A stretch of 64,000 bases of DNA from Leuctra nigra. Lineage: Eukaryota; Arthropoda; Insecta; Plecoptera; Leuctridae. The translations under genes were made by a program, and so were the position numbers. Below are positions 59,101 through 64,000 of the stretch, piece after piece; the first letter of the stretch is position 1; every line of letters starts with the position of its first letter. Location: NCBI GenBank assembly GCA_934045905.1, contig OW203766.1, forward strand, positions 28,266,309-28,330,308. Direction: 5' to 3'. Under the pieces are notes generated by a model. The model was not told where the DNA came from. It worked only from the letters and a program-made list of their open reading frames with translations, and did no database searches.

Positions 59101-59280
59101 CTGCGAGGATGAGGTAGCTGAGCTCGCGCGTGGAAGACTTGACGACGGGAGTGTCGTTGTACCGCATGAAGACCGCGCCGGCGAGGAAGGTGACGATGAA
59201 GCCGATGCAGGAGAAGACCATGGCGACGATCGCCTCCGTGTCCGACCACTGCATGAACTCCACGGGGATCTCGTTACACT
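59101..59280 (-). CDS. mGluR: Metabotropic glutamate receptor, TM1 exon
   Basis: 180 bp. Acceptor TTCTCCCCAG completes a Glu codon from the cysteine-rich exon: GNKTECNEIPVEFMQWSD, then TM1 EAIVAMVFSCIGFIVTFLAG and the first intracellular loop MRYNDTPVVKSSTRELSYLI. DTPVVKSS-REL is the group I form of this loop. Donor GCAGGTAACA, phase 1. This is the only copy in the array that continues past TM1, so it is taken as the functional exon. Confidence 0.93.
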
Positions 59281-60715
59281 CTGGGGAGAAACATCACACT
59301 CTACACAACACGAACAAGGAAGGTGACGATGAAGCCGATGCAGGAGAAGACCATGGCGACGATCGCCTCCGTGTTCGACCACTGCATGAACTCCACGGGG
59401 ATCTCGTTGCACTCTGGGGAGAAACATCACACTCTACACAACACGAACAAGGAAGGTGACGATGAAGCCGATGCAGGAGAAGACCATCGCCTCCGTGTCC
59501 GACCACTGCATGAACTCCACGGGGATCTCGTTACACTCTGGGGAGAAACATCACACTCTACACAACACGAACAAGGAAGGTGACGATGAAGCCGATGCAG
59601 GAGAAGACCATGGCGACGATCGCCTCCGTGTCCGACCACTGCATGAACTCCACGGGGATCTCGTTGCACTCTGGGGAGAGACATCACACTCTACACAACA
59701 CGAACAAGAGAGGTGACGATGAAGCCGATGCAGGAGAAGACCGTCGCCTCCGTGTCCGACCACTGCATGAACTCCACGGGGATCTCGTTGCACTCTGAGG
59801 AAAAACATCACACTCTACACAACACGAACAACGAAGGTGACGATGAAGCCGATGCAGGAGAAGACCATGGCGACGATCGCCTCCGTGTCCGACCACTGCA
59901 TGAACTCCACGGGGATCTCGTTGCACTCTGGGGAGAAACATCACACTCTACACAACACGAACAAGGAAGGGGACGATGAAGCCGATGCAGGAGAAGACCA
60001 TCGCCTCCGTGTCCGACCACTGCATGAACTCCACGGGGATCTCGTTACACTCTGGGGAGAGACATCACACTCTACACAACACGAACAAGGAAGGGGACGA
60101 TGAAGCCGATGCAGGAGAAGATCATGGCGACGATCGCCTCCGTGTCCGACCACTGCATGAACTCCACAGGGATCTCGTTGCACTCTGGGGAGAAACAACA
60201 CACTCTAAACAACACGAACAAGGAGAGGGACGATGAAGCCGATGCAGGAGAAGACCATCGCCTCCGTGTCCGACCACTGCATGAACTCCACGGGGATCTC
60301 GTTGCACTCTGGGGAGAAACATCACACTCTACACAACACGAACAAGGAAGGTGACGATGAAGCCGATGCAGGAGAATACCATCGCCTCCGTGTCCGACCA
60401 CTGCATGAACTCCACGGGGATCTCATTGCACTCTGGGGAGAAACATCACACTCTACACAACACGAACAAGGAAGGTGACGATGAAGCCGATGCAGGAGAA
60501 GACCATCGCCTCCGTGTCCGACCACTGCATGAACTCCACGGGGATCTCGTTGCACTCTGGGGAGAAACATCACACTCTACACAACACGAACAAGGAAGGT
60601 GACGATGAAGCCGATGCAGGAGAAGACCATCGCCTCCGTGTCCGACCACTGCATGAACTCCACGGGGATCTCGTTGCACTCTGGGGAGAGACATCACACT
60701 CTACACAACACGAAC
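59281..60715. repeat. Array of 11 extra copies of the TM1 acceptor and exon start
   Basis: Eleven tandem units lie 5' of the real TM1 exon, each with a TCTCCCCAG acceptor and the first ~95-105 bases of the exon, then a TTGTTCGTGTTGTGTAGAG joint. Units are 133 bp (long) or 124 bp (short, lacking 9 bp coding Ile-Val-Ala). From the real exon outward the order is L, L,S,L,S,L,S,L,S,S,S,S. The joint carries an in-frame TAG. The many 70-110-codon frames on both strands here are by-products. Confidence 0.97.
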
Positions 60716-61336
60716 CTACGTCACATAGTCGTCGTCGACTACACGACCACTACCACGATGATGACGAACAATCATCCCTTCAACAATCTATCTAAAAAGG
60801 CTCCGGGGTAAATGTTTTAAAATCTTTTTAGATAACAGAAGTCCACTTTAAAGTCCGGTAAAGCTGAACGCTTGAGCATTTTTATTTTCTATTTTCTATA
60901 ACTTCACATAATATGTTTAATCATAGTTCAAATCAAAATGGCGTCAATGCATGAAGTCGAACTTGAAAATGGTTCTTAAATGCAAAGTAGAGCATGACTT
61001 TGTAAATTATTTTATTTAAAATTCATAATTTATTTTGTTTGACCTCGAATCGAATTATTATGATTCAGATTTCAATCACATTCTTTGAGGATAGGATATA
61101 TAATTGGAAATAGATATCCTTTCATAACTTGTAAATGACGTTGTAAATGACCCATGAAATTATGCCTTTTTAAATATAGTTTCAAGTCCACTTCTCTCGT
61201 GCTACACAAAATGGAAGAGACATTCCAGTACATCTTTTCTAATTCTAGTTCCATTCTAAGCACAATCTTGATCACCCTCCTTGCATATCTTCCATGGCCG
61301 ATTGATATGGGAATGAAACATTGCAATGACACATAC
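60716..61336 (-). other. mGluR: mGluR intron between cysteine-rich and TM1 exons (remainder)
   Basis: AT-rich, no feature except CCACTACCACGATGATGACG-type sequence next to the array. Confidence 0.5.
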
Positions 61337-61469
61337 CTGTCTTGTTGCCGTTGGGCCAGAATCCGTTCCTGCACGGACTGCAGGTCATGTCGTCTATGAG
61401 GATCTCGTTGTTGTTGCACGGAACACACACCCAGCAGCACTTCTGCTCCTGACCTCCAGTCTGCAGGTT
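61337..61469 (-). CDS. mGluR: Metabotropic glutamate receptor, cysteine-rich domain exon
   Basis: 133 bp, acceptor CTGCTTGTAG, donor ACAGGTATGT, phase 1. Encodes the end of the nine-cysteine (NCD3G) domain that links the Venus-flytrap domain to TM1: EQKCCWVCVPCNNNEILIDD then MTCSPCRNGFWPNGNKT. The CCW-C-PC-NE---D--TC--C--G-WPN pattern is diagnostic of class C glutamate-type receptors. Upstream ligand-binding exons were not found before the right edge. Confidence 0.92.
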
Positions 61470-62012
61470 CTACAAGCAGAGAGAGAAGCTATCAGAGACT
61501 CATTCCTACTGGTTGCTACGCGAATACGTTGAGATTGATGACGACTGCAGGTCATGAGGATCTCGTTGTTGTTGCACGGAACACACACCCAGCAGCACTT
61601 CTGCTCCTGACCTCCAGTCTGCAGGTTCTACAAGCAGAGAGAGAAGCAATCAGAGACTCATTCCTACTGGTTGCTACGCGAATACGTTGAAGATTGATGA
61701 CGTTGCAGGTCATGAGGATCTCGTTGTTGTTGCACGGAACACACACCCAGCAGCACTTCTGCTCCTGACCTCCAGTCTGCAGGTTCTACAAGCAGAGAGA
61801 GAAGCAATCAGAGACTCATTCCTACTGGTTGCTACGCGAATACGTTGAAGATTGATGACGATTGCAGGTCATGAGGATCTCGTTGTTGTTGCACGGAACA
61901 CACACCCAGCAGCACTTCTGCTCCTGACCTCCAGTCTGCAGGTTCTACAAGCAGAGAGAGAAGCAATCAGAGACTCATTCCTACTGGTTGCTACGCGAAT
62001 ACGTTGAAGATT
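61470..62012. repeat. Array of 3 extra copies of the cysteine-rich exon and its acceptor
   Basis: Units of 157-160 bp, each with the TGCTTGTAG acceptor and most of the exon (to about the MTC codons), followed by intron sequence CAACGTATTCGCGTAGCAAC. All extra copies lack 9 bp present in the real exon (codons for Ile-Asp-Asp). They lie 5' of the real exon on the gene strand. Confidence 0.95.
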
Positions 62013-64000
62013 GATGCCGATTGGGAAGTTGGAAATATAGTTATTCCGTCTTTAATGCTTCATTCTTTGAAACTCCTTGAAAGATAGTTAGTTCATTATA
62101 AAGCATTATAAAAATGCAGTTTCCTAACCAAGAGCGACGAAACGTTCCTGGGAAGATGAGCTTTGGAAAAAGAAAGTTTCTCCCAAACGTATCCCATAAT
62201 TTTCACAAATCAATTTATATTTGGGACCTACTAAACAAGAGCTTCAAAACGTCATTGAAAGAAGATTTGTTTGTTTAAGAAGTAGCATTAACAAAAGAAA
62301 TAATTAATTCTCTCACATCACGTTCCATTGATCTATCTTTTCAATGATTGATTCCTTCTTCTTGCTTTTATCCGTATATCAGCTACCTTTATATCGTCAG
62401 TCACCCCACTGTGTTCCCAGCCAATATCTTGACATGATCAGGTAGACAAAAGCAGAGTTCTTCAGAGCAATGTATTTGAGGACCAAATAACAGCAATATC
62501 CAGCTATGTCAATAAGATCTGTGTCACGGAAGAACAAATTTAATCTTTATTAGTTCAACACGATTCCGAGATTAATTTTCAGATATTCCGGTACAGAAAA
62601 TCGAGGAGGGAAAATCAGATAACAGTGAAAACCTAACAGAAAACAAGTTAAATCAATAAAACCCAGTTGGTTGAATAGTGCTTATCAATCAAATCCGAAT
62701 CTATGTGACAAAGTGGCCTGTCCAAGAGGATGAAATTGACGAAGAACATCTCAAGAAAAAGATTTCTGAATGCGAGGCAAAAAAAATCTCTCGAGTTTAC
62801 GTTCAGGACGAACAATGTTGACTGTTGTTATTTTTTATCGAATCATTCGAAGAATAAGTTTTGTCCTGGAATAACGACTGCTTTCCTCTTTCACGCCGTG
62901 GTTCAATTTCCGGTTCTTCTTCTTCTCCTTCTGCATTCTCCCCTCTTCGAAAGTCGCGTAGTCGCGTCTCTTGACGATCGAGATAGAATTGAAACAAGAT
63001 CTAATTATGTCGCTATGTCCCACTTCAGGTGACATCGTGAACTCTACCGTGATTTAAACAAAATGACTTAAGGGCCATCGCTAAGGTAACGGGACGCGCG
63101 CGGTTCTTTAAACTGTTTTTTTAAAGATTTTTCTTCAAGTTAACAGAATTTTCAAAAATCAAAGAGTAGACTCACAAGACGAAATAATGTTACACACTGG
63201 AGTGGGTAAATAGTGACCTCTGGTATGACCTTAAAGTGTTAAAATACGATTATTTTACGAACGATTTAGTATTTAACATTTTGTGTACGTATTATAAAGG
63301 TCGGAATTTACTTCCGTGGGTGCAATTATGTACTCATAGATTTTTAAAAATTATTTTAGTGTGCAAAAAATATCGAAAAAACATTTTAGAGAACCACGCG
63401 CGTAACCGAGGTCTCTTAATGACTATGTTCCACAATAAAAGAGTATTCTACGTAGAAAGGCTCCATTATTGGGTTAAAGCTACCACGATACCAATTTGAA
63501 GTGCGGTAACTGTAAACACAGCCTCGTTTATAAGAGGACTTTTGACACCAAAATATGGAGCGCATTTATGTAGATTTTATTCCCCTTCACTTCTGGTACA
63601 TTACATAAGCGAATTAGGGGAGCGTTGGCATCAAAGCGTCGGCACAAAATGTAATTTATTGATAATATCGTGAATTCCATAACACAACACACAGCACTGA
63701 CAATTCCAATGGAATGCATTTATTATGAGCGATGCATTCTGCACTGAAGCGATGGATGCACTTTGTAAATGCACGTCACAACTGACTTGAGAAGACAAGT
63801 AAAGAGCTTGCACTATTTTCACTGCCAATTCAATTATGCATTATATTTTGTGCCGGAAGAAGTTTTACAGAACTACTTATAAATAAAGGGCGAATGTAAA
63901 CAGAGAGATTTATTTTCAACTAGGTAAAGTACGTATTGAATCAAACTTTTATAAAAATTCATATTCCGAAGTTTAAAGTGCAAAATACTCAAAGGAAGAG
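62013..64000. other. Right edge, no gene recognised
   Basis: Two kilobases presumed to be an intron of the glutamate receptor on the minus strand. Open frames at 62730-63032 and 63236-63499 (plus) and 63528-63828 (minus) show no domain. 62860-62960 is CT-rich. Confidence 0.4.

Noticed and set aside
59026..60811. Some thirty overlapping ORFs of 70-134 codons on both strands
   Set aside because: All arise from the 124/133 bp array of the TM1 exon start. Only the 59101-59280 copy forms a complete exon.
61394..61746. CRISPR-like regular repeats
   Set aside because: The repeats are 157-160 bp copies of a receptor exon with no short repeat-spacer structure, in a eukaryotic gene.

Overview
The window is animal nuclear DNA, very probably from an arthropod and most likely an insect. 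Genes are split by spliceosomal introns and non-coding DNA is AT-rich. The short words GTAGGTA and TACCTAC recur throughout. Non-autonomous hAT-type elements are abundant, and there is a seven-member tandem family of ecdysteroid-kinase-like (EcKinase/CHK) genes, a family expanded mainly in arthropods. I cannot place it below that level from sequence alone. Coding sequence is much richer in G/C than its surroundings, especially in EcK genes 1-4 and the glutamate-receptor exons.

Layout. (1) 383-1864, minus: the first two exons of NUS1 (Nogo-B receptor, dehydrodolichyl diphosphate synthase subunit); the rest lies off the left edge. (2) 3034-12015, plus: the FUBI-RPS30 fusion gene (FAU/RpS30), whose ubiquitin-like domain is split by an 8.3 kb intron full of hAT-type elements. 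(3) 12016-16756: 3' flank of RpS30 with a TA-flanked MITE, a 664 bp inverted repeat and a hAT-type MITE. (4) 16757-17466, minus: a three-exon gene for a 177-residue protein with a PB1/ubiquitin-like front half and a coiled-coil back half, behind a promoter with CRE-like and E2F-like sites. (5) 18355-20680, minus: the last two exons of an unassigned gene, with a 106 bp tandem array over the upstream exon boundary. (6) 21.4-26.9 kb: GAT microsatellites, two possible small transcription units, and a 1.56 kb hAT-type element with a perfect 8 bp target duplication. (7) 26886-28276, minus: a 5'-truncated jockey/CR1-like LINE.

(8) 28.3-49.8 kb, plus: the EcKinase cluster. Genes 1-4 have an uninterrupted coding exon and form two duplicated pairs (1+2 and 3+4). 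Genes 5-7 are two-exon paralogues of exactly 410 residues with an identical intron position. Non-coding 5' leader exons can be seen upstream of genes 1, 3, 5, 6 and 7; the second gene of each pair has a splice-acceptor-like sequence before its ATG but no obvious promoter. GATA-type sites recur upstream and at the same place in the coding intron of genes 5-7. These proteins probably phosphorylate small hydroxylated substrates such as ecdysteroids or xenobiotics.

(9) 53.7-62.0 kb, minus: the 3' half of a metabotropic glutamate receptor gene (group I-like by eye): cysteine-rich domain, all seven transmembrane helices and part of the C-terminal tail. The ligand-binding exons lie beyond the right edge or are unseen.

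The most unusual structure is a repeated pattern of tandem arrays built from a 3' splice site plus the first part of the following exon. It occurs at three successive glutamate-receptor exons (TM1 with 12 copies, cysteine-rich exon with 4, TM2-3 exon with about 2.5) and again at the unassigned gene near 20.2 kb (5 copies). In the TM1 and cysteine-rich arrays the extra copies often carry a 9 bp in-frame deletion. The TM1 copies alternate long and short, as in a higher-order repeat.
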